Notes: generated from the sequence alone by a model not told the origin. Positions 54,150 to 63,338 are shown, numbered from the stretch's first letter. The stretch is DNA of 64,000 nucleotides from an uncultured Collinsella sp. (GCA_959019775.1 CAUEPS010000003.1:80606-144605), one strand, 5' to 3'. Numbers and translations: made by a program.

Positions 54150-55064
54150 ATGGGTACGGTGAGAAACGCACGCGTTAACCAGGGCGGCCCCAAGTGCGCC
54201 GGTATCGTGGGCCTGGGCCTCATCGGCGGCAGCTTTGCCCGCGGCTATGCGCAGGCGGGCGTCCGCGTGCTGGCCTGGGACCCCGATGACGACGTCATGA
54301 CGGCCGCCAGCATGGGCACCGTTGCCGGCGAGCTCAACGACGAGACGCTCGGCGAATGCGACATCATCGTCCTGGCATGCTACCCCGAGGCCTGCATCGA
54401 GTGGCTCGAGACGCACGCCCAGGCGCTCGCCGACGCCACCGACACCGAGGCCATCATGGGCCCCGTGGTGATCGACACCGTGGGCGTCAAGGGCATCGTG
54501 TGCGAGCGCGCCTTTGAGCTTGCCCACAAGCACGGTTTTTACTTTGTGGGCGCGCACCCCATGGCGGGCACGCAGTTCTCGGGCTACGCGCATTCCCGCG
54601 CCGACCTGTTCCAGGACGCACCGCTCGTGCTCGTACCGCCCGCAGTGGACGACGCACTTAAGCTGGAGCTTTTGGGCCAGGTGCGCGAGATGGTACGTCC
54701 CCTGGGCTTTGGCAAGTTCAGCGTAACGAGCGCTGCCGAGCACGACCGCGTCATCGCCTTTACAAGCCAGCTCGCGCACGTCGTCTCCAACGCCTATGTT
54801 AAGAGCCCGACCGCTCAGGTCCACCACGGCTTTTCGGCCGGCAGCTACCGCGACCTCACCCGCGTGGCGCACCTCAATCCTCAGATGTGGTCCGAGCTCA
54901 TGATCGACGACGCCGATGCACTCGCCTTCGAGATCGACCATCTGATCGAATCGCTCGGCGCCTACAGCCGCGCCCTTAAGGACCGCGACCAGCGCTATCT
55001 GGAGAATCTCCTTGCCGAGGGTGACCGCATCAAGCGCGCACTCGACGACGAGGCCTCCCACTAG
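54150..55064 (+). CDS. tyrA: Prephenate dehydrogenase
   Basis: TyrA oxidatively decarboxylates prephenate to 4-hydroxyphenylpyruvate for tyrosine. The NAD-binding motif GIVGLGLIGGSFARGY is at about residues 18-33. The active-site region HPMAGTQFSGYAHSRADLFQDAPLVLVPP is conserved, and helical dimerisation segments follow. At 304 residues there is no C-terminal ACT domain. It starts three bases after the aroF stop. Confidence 0.94.
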   Translation: MGTVRNARVNQGGPKCAGIVGLGLIGGSFARGYAQAGVRVLAWDPDDDVMTAASMGTVAGELNDETLGECDIIVLACYPEACIEWLETHAQALADATDTEAIMGPVVIDTVGVKGIVCERAFELAHKHGFYFVGAHPMAGTQFSGYAHSRADLFQDAPLVLVPPAVDDALKLELLGQVREMVRPLGFGKFSVTSAAEHDRVIAFTSQLAHVVSNAYVKSPTAQVHHGFSAGSYRDLTRVAHLNPQMWSELMIDDADALAFEIDHLIESLGAYSRALKDRDQRYLENLLAEGDRIKRALDDEASH

Positions 55065-55100
55065 ACCACCTATCACGCCAGGTCGAAAGGACCGAAGCTT

Positions 55101-56207
55101 ATGGCGATTACCATCGATATCGACACCGCACGCCCCTACCAGGTGCATGTGGGCACCTTTTTGCTGGAGCAGGCAGGCGCGCTCGTACGCGCCACCGCCG
55201 GCGGCTCGCGCGCCGTCATCGTGACGGACAGCAACGTGGGCCCGCTCTACCAGATGCCCGTTAAGCAGAGCCTCGAATCCGCAGGCTACGAGGTGAGCAT
55301 CTGCACCTTCGAGGCCGGCGAGGCCCATAAGCGTGCCGAGACCTACGTTGCCATTTTGGAGTTTGTGGCCGAGCACGAGCTTTCGCGCTCCGACGTGATC
55401 GTGGCGCTCGGCGGCGGCGTCGTGGGCGACGTAGCCGGCTTTGTGGCCGCCACCTACATGCGCGGCTGCAAGTTTGTGCAGATTCCCACAAGCCTGCTCG
55501 CCATGGTGGATTCGTCGGTCGGCGGCAAGACGGCCATCGACCTGGCAGCCGGCAAGAACCTGGCCGGCGCCTTTTGGCAGCCGAGCGTGGTCATCGCCGA
55601 CGTGGGGTGCCTGGCAACCCTCACGCCCGAGCAGTTCGCCGACGGCTGCGGCGAGGTCGTCAAGCACGCCGTGATCGCCGACCCCGAGCTCTTCGCCGAG
55701 CTTGAGAAGACCCCGCTCACGCTGGAGCTGCTGAACCGCGACGTGGCCCGTGTGGCGCTCATCATCGCCCGCAATATCGACATTAAGCGCGCCGTGGTCG
55801 TTGCCGACGAGCGCGAAACCAATCAGCGCAAGCTTCTCAACTTTGGCCACAGCGCCGGACACGCCGTCGAAGCCTGCGAGCACTTTGAGCTCGGCCACGG
55901 CAACTGCGTGTCGATTGGCATGGGCATCATCACGCGTGCCGCAGCCTTGCACGGCATTTGTGACGCCGGGCTGCCCGATCGTATTGAGGAGCTCTGCGCC
56001 CGCCACGGCCTCAAGACCCGCTGCGACCTAGATGCCGATACCGTCTTTACCGAGGCGCTCCACGACAAAAAGCGCGCGGGCGACACCATCGACCTGGTAA
56101 TTCCGCACGGCATTGGCCGTTGCAGCATCGACCGCACGCCGCTTTCCACCTTCCACGATTTGATTGCCGAGGGCCTCGGCCAGAAGGGAGACGTTTCCGC
56201 ATGTTAG
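55101..56207 (+). CDS. aroB: 3-dehydroquinate synthase
   Basis: AroB cyclises DAHP to 3-dehydroquinate using NAD and a divalent metal. Visible motifs are VTDSNVGPLY, GEAHKRAETY, ALGGGVVGDVAGFVAATYMRG, PTSLLAMVDSSVGGKTAIDL, GCGEVVKHAVI (metal Glu) and LLNFGHSAGHAVE (metal His). The 368-residue length is normal. The stop overlaps the aroA start by seven bases. Confidence 0.97.
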   Translation: MAITIDIDTARPYQVHVGTFLLEQAGALVRATAGGSRAVIVTDSNVGPLYQMPVKQSLESAGYEVSICTFEAGEAHKRAETYVAILEFVAEHELSRSDVIVALGGGVVGDVAGFVAATYMRGCKFVQIPTSLLAMVDSSVGGKTAIDLAAGKNLAGAFWQPSVVIADVGCLATLTPEQFADGCGEVVKHAVIADPELFAELEKTPLTLELLNRDVARVALIIARNIDIKRAVVVADERETNQRKLLNFGHSAGHAVEACEHFELGHGNCVSIGMGIITRAAALHGICDAGLPDRIEELCARHGLKTRCDLDADTVFTEALHDKKRAGDTIDLVIPHGIGRCSIDRTPLSTFHDLIAEGLGQKGDVSAC

Positions 56208-57520
56208 CCCGCATCACCCCGTCCCCGCTCAAGGGCACCGTTCCCGCCATCGCGTCCAAATCGATGGCGCATCGCCTCATCATCTGCGCCGCGCTTGCCA
56301 ACGGCGAGACGCACGTTACCTGCAACACCACCTGCGCCGATATCGAGGCCACGGTACGCTGCCTCACGGCGCTCGGCGCCCGCATCGAAACCGTCGAGGA
56401 CGGCTTCCAGGTCCACCCCACCATGAAGAGCGTTGAATTTGGCCTGCTCAAGGCCCTTGCCGGCGGCACGCTCGACTGCGGCGAGAGTGGCTCCACGCTG
56501 CGCTTCATGCTGCCTGTCGCCTGCGCGCTGGGTGCGGAGGCCACCTTTGTGGGCCAGGGCCGCCTGGGCGCCCGTCCGCTCTCCCCGCTCTCGGACGAGA
56601 TCATCGCCGCCGGTTGCGACCTGCAGGGCCTGGGGGGTTTTCCGCTCAAGACGAGCGGCCGCATGCGCCCGGGCACCTTTGTGCTTCCGGGCAACGTGAG
56701 CTCGCAGTATATCTCCGGCCTGCTGCTGGCGGCCCCGCTGCTGGCCCAGCCCTCCTGCGTGCAGGTGACCGGCCTTATCGAGAGCCGCCCCTATATCAAT
56801 CTGACGATCCAGGCCATGAAGGCCTTCGGCGTCGAGGTCAACGTCGAGCGTATTCCGGCCAAGGACGGCCAGCCCGAGGTCACGAACTTCCGCGTGAACA
56901 GCGGCTCGTACCGCACGCCCGGCAGCGTAGCCGTCGAGGGCGACTGGTCCAATGCGGCCTTTTGGCTGTGTGCCGGCGCCATCGGCACCGACCCCATCAC
57001 CGTCGAGGGCGTGTCGCTGAGCTCCGCACAGGGCGACCGCAACGTGCTCGCCGCGCTTTCGCGCTTTGGCGCCCGCATCGTGCGCTCCACGAACGCCGCC
57101 ACCGTCCAGTCCGACAAGCTCGCCGGCTTTGAGATGAGCGCCCACGACATTCCGGACCTGGTGCCCGTTATCTCGGCCGTAGCATCGCTGGCTCAGGGCC
57201 GCACGTTCATCCGTGACTGCGCGCGCCTGCGCATCAAGGAATCTGACCGTCTGGTCACCACCACCCGCGAGCTCACCGCGCTGGGCGCGCAGGTGCGCAT
57301 CGCCGGTGACGACCTCATCATCAAGGGCGTCGATGCCCTTACCGGCGGCGAGGTCGATTCGCACAACGACCATCGCATCGCCATGATGGCCGCCATCGCC
57401 GCGAGTCGCGCCACCGGCGAGGTCGTGATCCACGGCGCCGAGGCCGTCAACAAGTCCTATCCCGATTTCTTCGACCACTACCGCCTGTTGGGCGGCAAGG
57501 TCACGCTCGAGGAGGAATAG
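56201..57520 (+). CDS. aroA: EPSP synthase (3-phosphoshikimate 1-carboxyvinyltransferase)
   Basis: AroA joins PEP to shikimate 3-phosphate. Motifs include SKSMAHRLIICAALA (phosphate-binding), GESGSTLRFMLPVA (LDCGESGS), a Gly-Arg-rich [39 protein letters not shown] and DSHNDHRIAMMAAIAA. The 439-residue length is normal. The ATG at 56201 lies inside the aroB end (ATGTTAG overlap); the longer upstream frame is an aroB shadow. Confidence 0.96.
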   Translation: MLARITPSPLKGTVPAIASKSMAHRLIICAALANGETHVTCNTTCADIEATVRCLTALGARIETVEDGFQVHPTMKSVEFGLLKALAGGTLDCGESGSTLRFMLPVACALGAEATFVGQGRLGARPLSPLSDEIIAAGCDLQGLGGFPLKTSGRMRPGTFVLPGNVSSQYISGLLLAAPLLAQPSCVQVTGLIESRPYINLTIQAMKAFGVEVNVERIPAKDGQPEVTNFRVNSGSYRTPGSVAVEGDWSNAAFWLCAGAIGTDPITVEGVSLSSAQGDRNVLAALSRFGARIVRSTNAATVQSDKLAGFEMSAHDIPDLVPVISAVASLAQGRTFIRDCARLRIKESDRLVTTTRELTALGAQVRIAGDDLIIKGVDALTGGEVDSHNDHRIAMMAAIAASRATGEVVIHGAEAVNKSYPDFFDHYRLLGGKVTLEEE

Positions 57521-57521
57521 C

Positions 57522-58619
57522 ATGTCCTCGACCTTTGGCAACGTCTTTCACGTAAGCATCTTCGGCCAGTCGCACTCCCCCGCTATCGGCTGCTCGCTCG
57601 ATGGCATTCCGGCAGGTATCGCCGTTGACCTGGAGCAGCTGCAGGCCTTTTTGGACCGTCGCGCCCCCGGCCGTGACGAGACCGCGACCAAGCGCCGCGA
57701 GGCCGACGCCGCCCACATTATCGCCGGCATAGTTGATGGACACACCACGGGCGCGCCTATCGCCGCGATCATCGAGAACACCAACACGCGCTCCAAGGAC
57801 TACTCCGAGCTACGCCGCAAGCCCCGCCCGGGCCATGCGGATTTCCCGGCACGCGTGAAGTACCACAACATGCACGACGTCGCCGGCGGCGGACACTTCT
57901 CCGGCCGCCTGACAGCGCCCCTGTGCATCGCGGGCGGCATCGCGCTGCAGGCGCTCGAGGCCCGCGGCATTAACGTGATGGCGCACGTAGCGCAGATCGG
58001 CGGCATCTCCGATCTGCCCATGGACGACATGGTCTATCGCGAAGCCGACCGCAAGGCGATCCTTACCAACGACCTGCCGTGCATTGACGCCGCAGCTGCC
58101 GGTCGCATGCGCGAGGAGATCTTTGCCGCGCGCGACGAGCTCGACAGCATCGGCGGCATCGTAGAGTGCGGTATCTACGGCCTACCCGCGGGCATCGGCG
58201 ACCCCATGTTCGACGGCATCGAGAACCGCATCGCGCAGATTGCGTTTGGGATTCCCGCCGTGAAGGGCGTGGAGTTTGGCATGGGCTTTGCCGTCGCCGC
58301 CATGCGAGGCAGCGAGAACAACGATCCGTATCGCATCGACGCCGAGACCGGCAAGATCGAAGTCGAGTCCAATAATGCCGGCGGCATCCTGGGCGGTATT
58401 TCGACCGGCGCGCCCGTCATGTGGCGCATGGCCGTAAAGCCCACTCCCTCCATTGGCCGCGAGCAGCAGACGGTGGACATGGACGCTATGGAAAATGCCG
58501 AGCTCTCGGTCCACGGCCGCCACGATCCCTGCATCGTCCCGCGCGCCGTCCCCGTAGCCGAAGCAGCCGCAGCGCTGGCCATCTGGGACGCCCTCCTAGA
58601 AGACGCCGCCCAGCGCTAA
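57522..58619 (+). CDS. aroC: Chorismate synthase
   Basis: AroC removes phosphate from EPSP to give chorismate with reduced FMN. The sequence shows the three family signatures: GQSHSPAIGCSLDGIPAG, RPGHADFPARVKYHNMHDVAGGGHFSGRLTA (FMN/EPSP site), and the C-terminal RHDPCIVPRAVPVAEA. It is 365 residues and begins one base after the aroA stop. Confidence 0.97.
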   Translation: MSSTFGNVFHVSIFGQSHSPAIGCSLDGIPAGIAVDLEQLQAFLDRRAPGRDETATKRREADAAHIIAGIVDGHTTGAPIAAIIENTNTRSKDYSELRRKPRPGHADFPARVKYHNMHDVAGGGHFSGRLTAPLCIAGGIALQALEARGINVMAHVAQIGGISDLPMDDMVYREADRKAILTNDLPCIDAAAAGRMREEIFAARDELDSIGGIVECGIYGLPAGIGDPMFDGIENRIAQIAFGIPAVKGVEFGMGFAVAAMRGSENNDPYRIDAETGKIEVESNNAGGILGGISTGAPVMWRMAVKPTPSIGREQQTVDMDAMENAELSVHGRHDPCIVPRAVPVAEAAAALAIWDALLEDAAQR

Positions 58620-58673
58620 AAATCTCCGGGGGCCAACTCCGGCCCCCACACCCACCCAGTGAAAGGGGTCCCT

Positions 58674-59819
58674 ATGGACCTTGCTGACATCCGCCAGACC
58701 ATCGATGGCATCGACACCACGCTCCTCAATAGTTTTGTCGAACGCATGGACATTGCCACCGAGGTTGCCAAATCAAAAATCGAGATGGGCAAGGCCGTCT
58801 TCGACCCCGCCCGCGAGCGCTCCAAGCTCAACAACCTTGCCGGCCGCGCTCCCGAGCGCTACGAGGCGCAGACCATCACGCTGTTCCGCCTCCTCATGAG
58901 CATGAGCAAGGCCGAGCAGCAACGCTATATCAACGAGCTCAAGGGCATCACGGTCTCACAAAAGGCCCACGCCACTGCCGAGGCCTTCGACACGCCCTTC
59001 CCCCAGACTGCCAGCGTCGCCTGCCAGGGCGTTGAGGGCGCCTACAGCCAAATCGCCGCGTGCAAGCTCTTTGCCGTGCCCGATATCGCGTTCTTCGAGA
59101 CCTTCGAAGGTGTCATGCGCGCCGTGCGCGACGGCTTCTGCGAGTTTGGCGTACTGCCCATCGAAAACTCCACCGCGGGCTCGGTCAACGCGGTCTACGA
59201 CCTGCTCGCGCAGTTCGACTTCCACATTGTGCGCTCGCTGCGCCTCAAGATCGACCACAACCTGCTCGTCAAGCCCGGCACCAAGCTGCAGGATGTTCGT
59301 GAGGTCTATAGCCACGGTCAGGCCATCGCGCAATGCGCTGGCTTTATCGAGGCGCACGATCTGCACGCCACCAAGTATCTCAACACGGCTATGTCGGCCG
59401 AGATGGTCGCCAACTCCGACCGCACCGACGTCGCCGCCATCGCCTCGCGCAGTTGCGCGGCGCTCTACGGTCTGGAGGTGCTGGAGCCCAACATTCAGGA
59501 CTCGGACAACAACTACACACGCTTCGTCGTCATCAGCCGCGAGCCACGCGTCTATCCCGGTGCCAACCGCACCTCACTCATGATCACCACGGCCAACGAA
59601 CCGGGCGCGCTTTATCGCGTGCTCGAGCGCTTCTACGCGCTCAACATCAACCTTATCAAGCTCGAGAGCCGCCCCATCCCCGGGCGCGACTTTGAGTTTA
59701 TGTTCTACTTTGACCTGGACTGCCCCTTTGGCAGCAAGGCGCTCGACGACCTACTCGACTCGATCGACGACGTGTGCGAGAGCTTCACCTACTTTGGCAG
59801 CTACACGGAGGTGCTCTAG
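58674..59819 (+). CDS. pheA: Bifunctional chorismate mutase / prephenate dehydratase (P-protein)
   Basis: The N-terminal about 90 residues form an AroQ-type chorismate mutase (DIRQTIDGIDTTLLNSFVERM...). The prephenate dehydratase domain follows (about 105-285: VACQGVEGAYSQIAA, GVLPIENSTAGSVNAVYDLL, SDRTDVAAIASRSCAALYGL), then a C-terminal ACT domain (about 300-375) with the phenylalanine-binding ESRPIPGRDFEFMFY motif. Phe feedback inhibition is therefore likely. The ATG at 58674 follows AAAGGGG. It leads phenylalanine synthesis beside tyrA. Confidence 0.95.
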   Translation: MDLADIRQTIDGIDTTLLNSFVERMDIATEVAKSKIEMGKAVFDPARERSKLNNLAGRAPERYEAQTITLFRLLMSMSKAEQQRYINELKGITVSQKAHATAEAFDTPFPQTASVACQGVEGAYSQIAACKLFAVPDIAFFETFEGVMRAVRDGFCEFGVLPIENSTAGSVNAVYDLLAQFDFHIVRSLRLKIDHNLLVKPGTKLQDVREVYSHGQAIAQCAGFIEAHDLHATKYLNTAMSAEMVANSDRTDVAAIASRSCAALYGLEVLEPNIQDSDNNYTRFVVISREPRVYPGANRTSLMITTANEPGALYRVLERFYALNINLIKLESRPIPGRDFEFMFYFDLDCPFGSKALDDLLDSIDDVCESFTYFGSYTEVL

Positions 59820-61058
59820 ATGACTGACGTCGCCACAACCCGCCCCTACGGCGTGCTGGGCCGCGCGCTGGGCCACAGCTACACCCCAACCATCTACAGG
59901 GAGCTCGCGGGACTTGAGTACGTGCGTTTTGAGCGCGAGCCCGAGGACCTTGCAGCCTTTATGACCGGCGATGAGTGGGAGGGCACCAACGTGACCATTC
60001 CCTACAAGCGCGCCGTCATGGACTATCTGGACGAGCTGAGCCCGCTCGCCGAACGCATGGGCAACGTCAACACGATCACGCGTCTGCCCGATGGCCGCCT
60101 GCGCGGCGACAACACCGACTACTTCGGTTTTCAATTCCTGGTCGAGGAGCTGGGTGTGGAGATTGCCGGCAAGAAGGTCCTCGTGCTCGGAGCCACCGGA
60201 GGCGCCGGCACCACGGCGAGCATGGTGCTGGGAGACCTGGGCGCGATCGTGGTGCCCGTGGGACGCACGAGCGAGGTCAACTACGACAACATCGCACAAC
60301 AATCCGACGCCGTGTTGCTCGTAAACTGCACGCCTGCCGGCATGTTCCCCCACTGCCCCGACGCGCCTTGCACGCTCGAGGGCCTCGACGCGCTCGAGGG
60401 CGTCATCGATATCGTCTACAACCCCGCCCGCACGGGACTCATGCTCGAGGCCGAGCGCCGCGACATCCCCTGCATCGGCGGCTTGCTCATGCTTGTGGCC
60501 CAGGCGGCGCAAGCCGTCGAGCGCTATACCGGCCAGGTCACCCCGCGCGAGCGCATCCTGGACGTGACGGAGCGTCTGTCCCGCCGCGAGCAGAACATCG
60601 CGCTGATCGGCATGCCGGGCTCGGGCAAAACCCGCGTGGGTGAGCAGATTGCCCTGCTGACGGGCCGCGAGCACATCGACCTGGACCGCGCCCTCGAGGA
60701 GCGTCTGGGCATGCCTTGCGCCGACTTTATCGTCGAGCGCGGCGAGCCGGCCTTCCGCGAGCAAGAGACGGCGGCCCTGGCCGACATCTCCAAGCGCAGC
60801 GGCCTGGTGCTTTCCACCGGCGGCGGCGTCGTCACGCGAGACGAGAACTACCCGTTGCTGCACCAGAACAGTCAGATTGTGATGCTCAACCGTAAGCTCG
60901 ATGAGCTCGCCCACAAGGGTCGCCCCATCACCGCCCGCGACGGTATCGACAAGCTAGCCGAGCAGCGCATGCCGCGCTACCGCGCCTGGGCCGACTACAT
61001 CATCGACTCGCGCGACTGCGCAGCCAACACCGCCCGAGCCCTCCTCGACACCCTCTAA
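59820..61058 (+). CDS. aroE-aroK: Fused shikimate dehydrogenase - shikimate kinase
   Basis: One 412-residue chain carries two pathway steps. Residues about 1-240 are AroE: the substrate site GRALGHSYTPTIY, catalytic Lys in NVTIPYKRAV, Asp in GDNTDYFGF, NADP loop VLGATGGAGT. Residues about 250-412 are a P-loop shikimate kinase: GMPGSGKTRVG, DLDRALEERLG, STGGGVVTRDEN and a LID region with GRPITARDG. The domains meet at TPRERILDVTERLSRREQ with no stop or frameshift. The ATG at 59820 has GGAGG 8 bases upstream and directly follows the pheA stop. Confidence 0.94.
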   Translation: MTDVATTRPYGVLGRALGHSYTPTIYRELAGLEYVRFEREPEDLAAFMTGDEWEGTNVTIPYKRAVMDYLDELSPLAERMGNVNTITRLPDGRLRGDNTDYFGFQFLVEELGVEIAGKKVLVLGATGGAGTTASMVLGDLGAIVVPVGRTSEVNYDNIAQQSDAVLLVNCTPAGMFPHCPDAPCTLEGLDALEGVIDIVYNPARTGLMLEAERRDIPCIGGLLMLVAQAAQAVERYTGQVTPRERILDVTERLSRREQNIALIGMPGSGKTRVGEQIALLTGREHIDLDRALEERLGMPCADFIVERGEPAFREQETAALADISKRSGLVLSTGGGVVTRDENYPLLHQNSQIVMLNRKLDELAHKGRPITARDGIDKLAEQRMPRYRAWADYIIDSRDCAANTARALLDTL

Positions 61059-61097
61059 AACCTGCCAAAAAGGGACAGGTTTATTTTGGCAGGTTTT
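61057..61097 (+). terminator. 14-bp perfect inverted repeat at the aroE-aroK stop codon
   Basis: Arms 61057-61070 and 61084-61097 are exact reverse complements with a 13-base loop carrying AGGGACAGG. The left arm overlaps the TAA stop and the right arm ends in a T-run, so it may terminate or weaken transcription before aroQ. It shares features with the palindromes at 24904 and 61601. Confidence 0.75.
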
Positions 61098-61158
61098 ATC
61101 TGGGCAAACGTCGCAGACAGCAAGCCCCGCCACCAACCAGACCACAAAGGAAGCAACC

Positions 61159-61596
61159 ATGAAAGCTCTCGTCATCAACGGACCCAACCTCAACATGCTC
61201 GGCATTCGCGAGCCGGGCATCTACGGCAGCGACAACTACGACCGCTTGGTCCAGATCTGCAAGGAGGCCGGCGCCGCACAGGACTTCGACGAGGTCGAGG
61301 TCTTCCAGTCCAACCACGAGGGCAGCATCGTCGACAAGATCCAGGAGGCATACGGCAAGGTCGACGGCATCGTCATCAACCCGGCAGCTTACACGCACAC
61401 GAGCGTGGCGATCCTGGACGCCCTCAAGGCCGTCGCCATCCCCGCCGTCGAGGTCCACATCAGCGCCGTCGAGACGCGCGAGGACTTCCGCCAGGTAAGC
61501 TACGCCCGCCTGGCCTGCTTTGCCACCATCACCGGCGAAGGCCTGCAGGGCTACGCCCATGCGTTGGAGCTGCTGAAAGAGCATCTGCTACACTAA
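61159..61596 (+). CDS. aroQ: 3-dehydroquinate dehydratase, type II
   Basis: AroQ dehydrates 3-dehydroquinate in the shikimate pathway. It starts ALVINGPNLNMLGIREPGIYG (the flexible loop Arg and Tyr are present), then FQSNHEGSIVDKI, NPAAYTHTSVAILDAL and EVHISAVETREDFRQVSY. The 145-residue length is typical of the dodecameric type II enzyme. The ATG is preceded by AAAGGAAG. It completes the aro cluster. Confidence 0.96.
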   Translation: MKALVINGPNLNMLGIREPGIYGSDNYDRLVQICKEAGAAQDFDEVEVFQSNHEGSIVDKIQEAYGKVDGIVINPAAYTHTSVAILDALKAVAIPAVEVHISAVETREDFRQVSYARLACFATITGEGLQGYAHALELLKEHLLH

Positions 61597-61600
61597 TCCA

Positions 61601-61631
61601 TGGGACAAAATAATCAAGTTTGTTTGTCCCA
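61601..61631. repeat. 9-bp hairpin just after the aroQ stop
   Basis: Arms 61601-61609 and 61623-61631 (TGGGACAAA and its complement) flank a 13-base loop, beginning four bases after the aroQ TAA. No T-run follows on the plus strand, so it is not a standard terminator. The loop length equals that of the hairpin at 61057. Confidence 0.6.
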
Positions 61632-61674
61632 AAACTTAAGTAACTGTTCGATTGACATACAAAGGAGCATATCA

Positions 61675-62799
61675 ATGTCCCAGTACGATTATCTCGTCGT
61701 CGGTGCCGGTCTTTCGGGTGCCGTCTTTGCCAATGCCGCTAAGCGCGCCGGCAAGTCGGTCCTGGTTATCGACCGCCGCGACCACATCGCCGGTAACATC
61801 TACACCGAGGACGTCGAGGGCATCCAGGTCCACCGCTACGGCGCCCACATCTTCCACACCTCCATGAAGGACGTCTGGGACTACGTCAACCGCTTCGCCG
61901 AGTTCAACAACTACGTCAACTCGCCGGTCGCCAACTTCCACGGCAACATGTACAACATGCCCTTCAACATGAACACCTTCGCCAAGATGTGGCCGGGCGT
62001 CGTCACGCCGGCCGATGCCAAGGCAAAGATCGCCGAGCAGGTGGCCGCCGAGAACATCGGCGAGCCGGCAAACCTCGAGGAGCAGGCGCTGTCCCTCGTG
62101 GGCCGCGACATCTTCGAGACGCTCGTGAAGGGCTACACCGAGAAGCAGTGGGGCCGCGACTGCCGCGACCTGCCCGCGAGCATCATCAAGCGACTCCCCT
62201 GCCGCTTCACCTACGACAACAACTACTTCAACGACCGCTACCAGGGCATCCCCATGGGCGGCTACACCAAGATGGTCGCCAACATGCTCGAGGGCGTCGA
62301 GGTGCGCTGCGGCGTGGAGTACAAGGAGCTAATCGCCGCCGAGCCCGATATCGCCGCCAAGACGATCTACTGCGGCCCCATCGACGCGTTCTACGACTTC
62401 AAGCTGGGCACGCTGGAGTACCGCAGCCTGCGCTTTGAGACCGAGACGCTCGACGAGCAGGACCACCAGGGCGTGGCCGTGGTCAACTACACCGAGCGCG
62501 AGATCCCCTACACCCGCATCATCGAGCACAAGCACTTCGAGTTCGGCACGCAGGACAAGACCGTCATCACGCGCGAGTACCCGGCCGACTGGAAGCCCGG
62601 CGACGAGCCCTACTACCCCATCAACGACGCCAAGAACGAGGCCCTCTACAGGCAGTACGAGGAGCTGGCGGCGCAGGAGGGCGACGTGATCTTCGCCGGT
62701 CGCCTGGGCGGCTACAAGTACTACGACATGGACAAGGCCATCGCCGCGGCCTTCGAACTCGTCCGCAACGAGCTGGGCGTGGAGCCCACGGAGGCGTAA
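61675..62799 (+). CDS. glf: UDP-galactopyranose mutase
   Basis: Glf interconverts UDP-galactopyranose and UDP-galactofuranose for cell-surface glycans using reduced FAD. The N-terminal FAD motif VVGAGLSGAVFANAAKRAGKSVLVIDRRDHIAGN, the HIFHTSMKDVWDYVNRF histidine region, the GYTEKQWGRDC motif and the C-terminal FAGRLGGYKYYDMDKAIAAA all fit. The 374-residue length is normal. The ATG at 61675 follows AAAGGAG by 7 bases; the longer frame to 61600 runs through a hairpin. No glycosyltransferases are nearby, so it stands alone here. Confidence 0.97.
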   Translation: MSQYDYLVVGAGLSGAVFANAAKRAGKSVLVIDRRDHIAGNIYTEDVEGIQVHRYGAHIFHTSMKDVWDYVNRFAEFNNYVNSPVANFHGNMYNMPFNMNTFAKMWPGVVTPADAKAKIAEQVAAENIGEPANLEEQALSLVGRDIFETLVKGYTEKQWGRDCRDLPASIIKRLPCRFTYDNNYFNDRYQGIPMGGYTKMVANMLEGVEVRCGVEYKELIAAEPDIAAKTIYCGPIDAFYDFKLGTLEYRSLRFETETLDEQDHQGVAVVNYTEREIPYTRIIEHKHFEFGTQDKTVITREYPADWKPGDEPYYPINDAKNEALYRQYEELAAQEGDVIFAGRLGGYKYYDMDKAIAAAFELVRNELGVEPTEA

Positions 62800-62851
62800 G
62801 GGCCCAAAACGGGCCTCTGCGCGAGCCGAAAACAGCACAAGCAGACACGCC

Positions 62852-62890
62852 AACGCCGGCAGGAGCAATTTCGCCCCTGCCGGCGTTTTA
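62852..62890 (+). terminator. Intrinsic terminator of glf
   Basis: A perfect 12-bp stem (62852-62863 with 62876-62887) with a 12-base loop runs into TTTTA. It lies 52 bp after the glf stop. Confidence 0.9.
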
Positions 62891-63338
62891 GTATGGAGAC
62901 GGAATTGACTGTTCTGTCCATTATCTGGTCGATGATATGAGTGGATACGCCCTGCCACAGAGGCAAAAACCGAAAGTATGCGGCAAATTCAAAACTTACC
63001 GAGCACACCGGGATGCCGCAACGCCTCTACCTGCACTGATAATTGTTCTCGGGGGAAGCGGGCACTGCGGGGCGCGGCAACGGCGCGCGATTTCCGCGTC
63101 GCAGCGCTACCCTGATGCTGAATGCCGGGACGATGACCCACTGACCTGCTGACGCCTCTTCGGCCGTCCTCAAATCCGACCTGTCTCGCCCCGGCATCCG
63201 CGTCCCGGAGTCCTGCCATGACCTAATAGGAGCATGAGCGCGGACAATCGGACAAGCCAATTGGATTGTAGCGCTCCCGTCAGTGCAATGTCTGGGAGAC
63301 CCGGGCGCGGAGCAGGCGGCAGACCGAGGGGAGCGAAA
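62891..63338 (+). other. Non-coding stretch upstream of the IS110 recombinase, possible bridge-RNA region
   Basis: No credible gene lies in these 448 bases. They hold paired segments: 63125-63132 with 63201-63208 (8 bp exact), 63122-63128 with 63191-63197 (7 bp exact, mutually exclusive with part of the first), and 63273-63277 with 63293-63297. In IS110-group elements a guide (bridge) RNA is encoded upstream of the recombinase, so this is the expected place. The left end of the element and any core sequence could not be fixed. Confidence 0.35.

Noticed and set aside
53754..56006. 750-codon minus-strand open frame opposite tyrA and aroB
   Set aside because: It is a mirror of real aro genes with no signature and no ribosome site.
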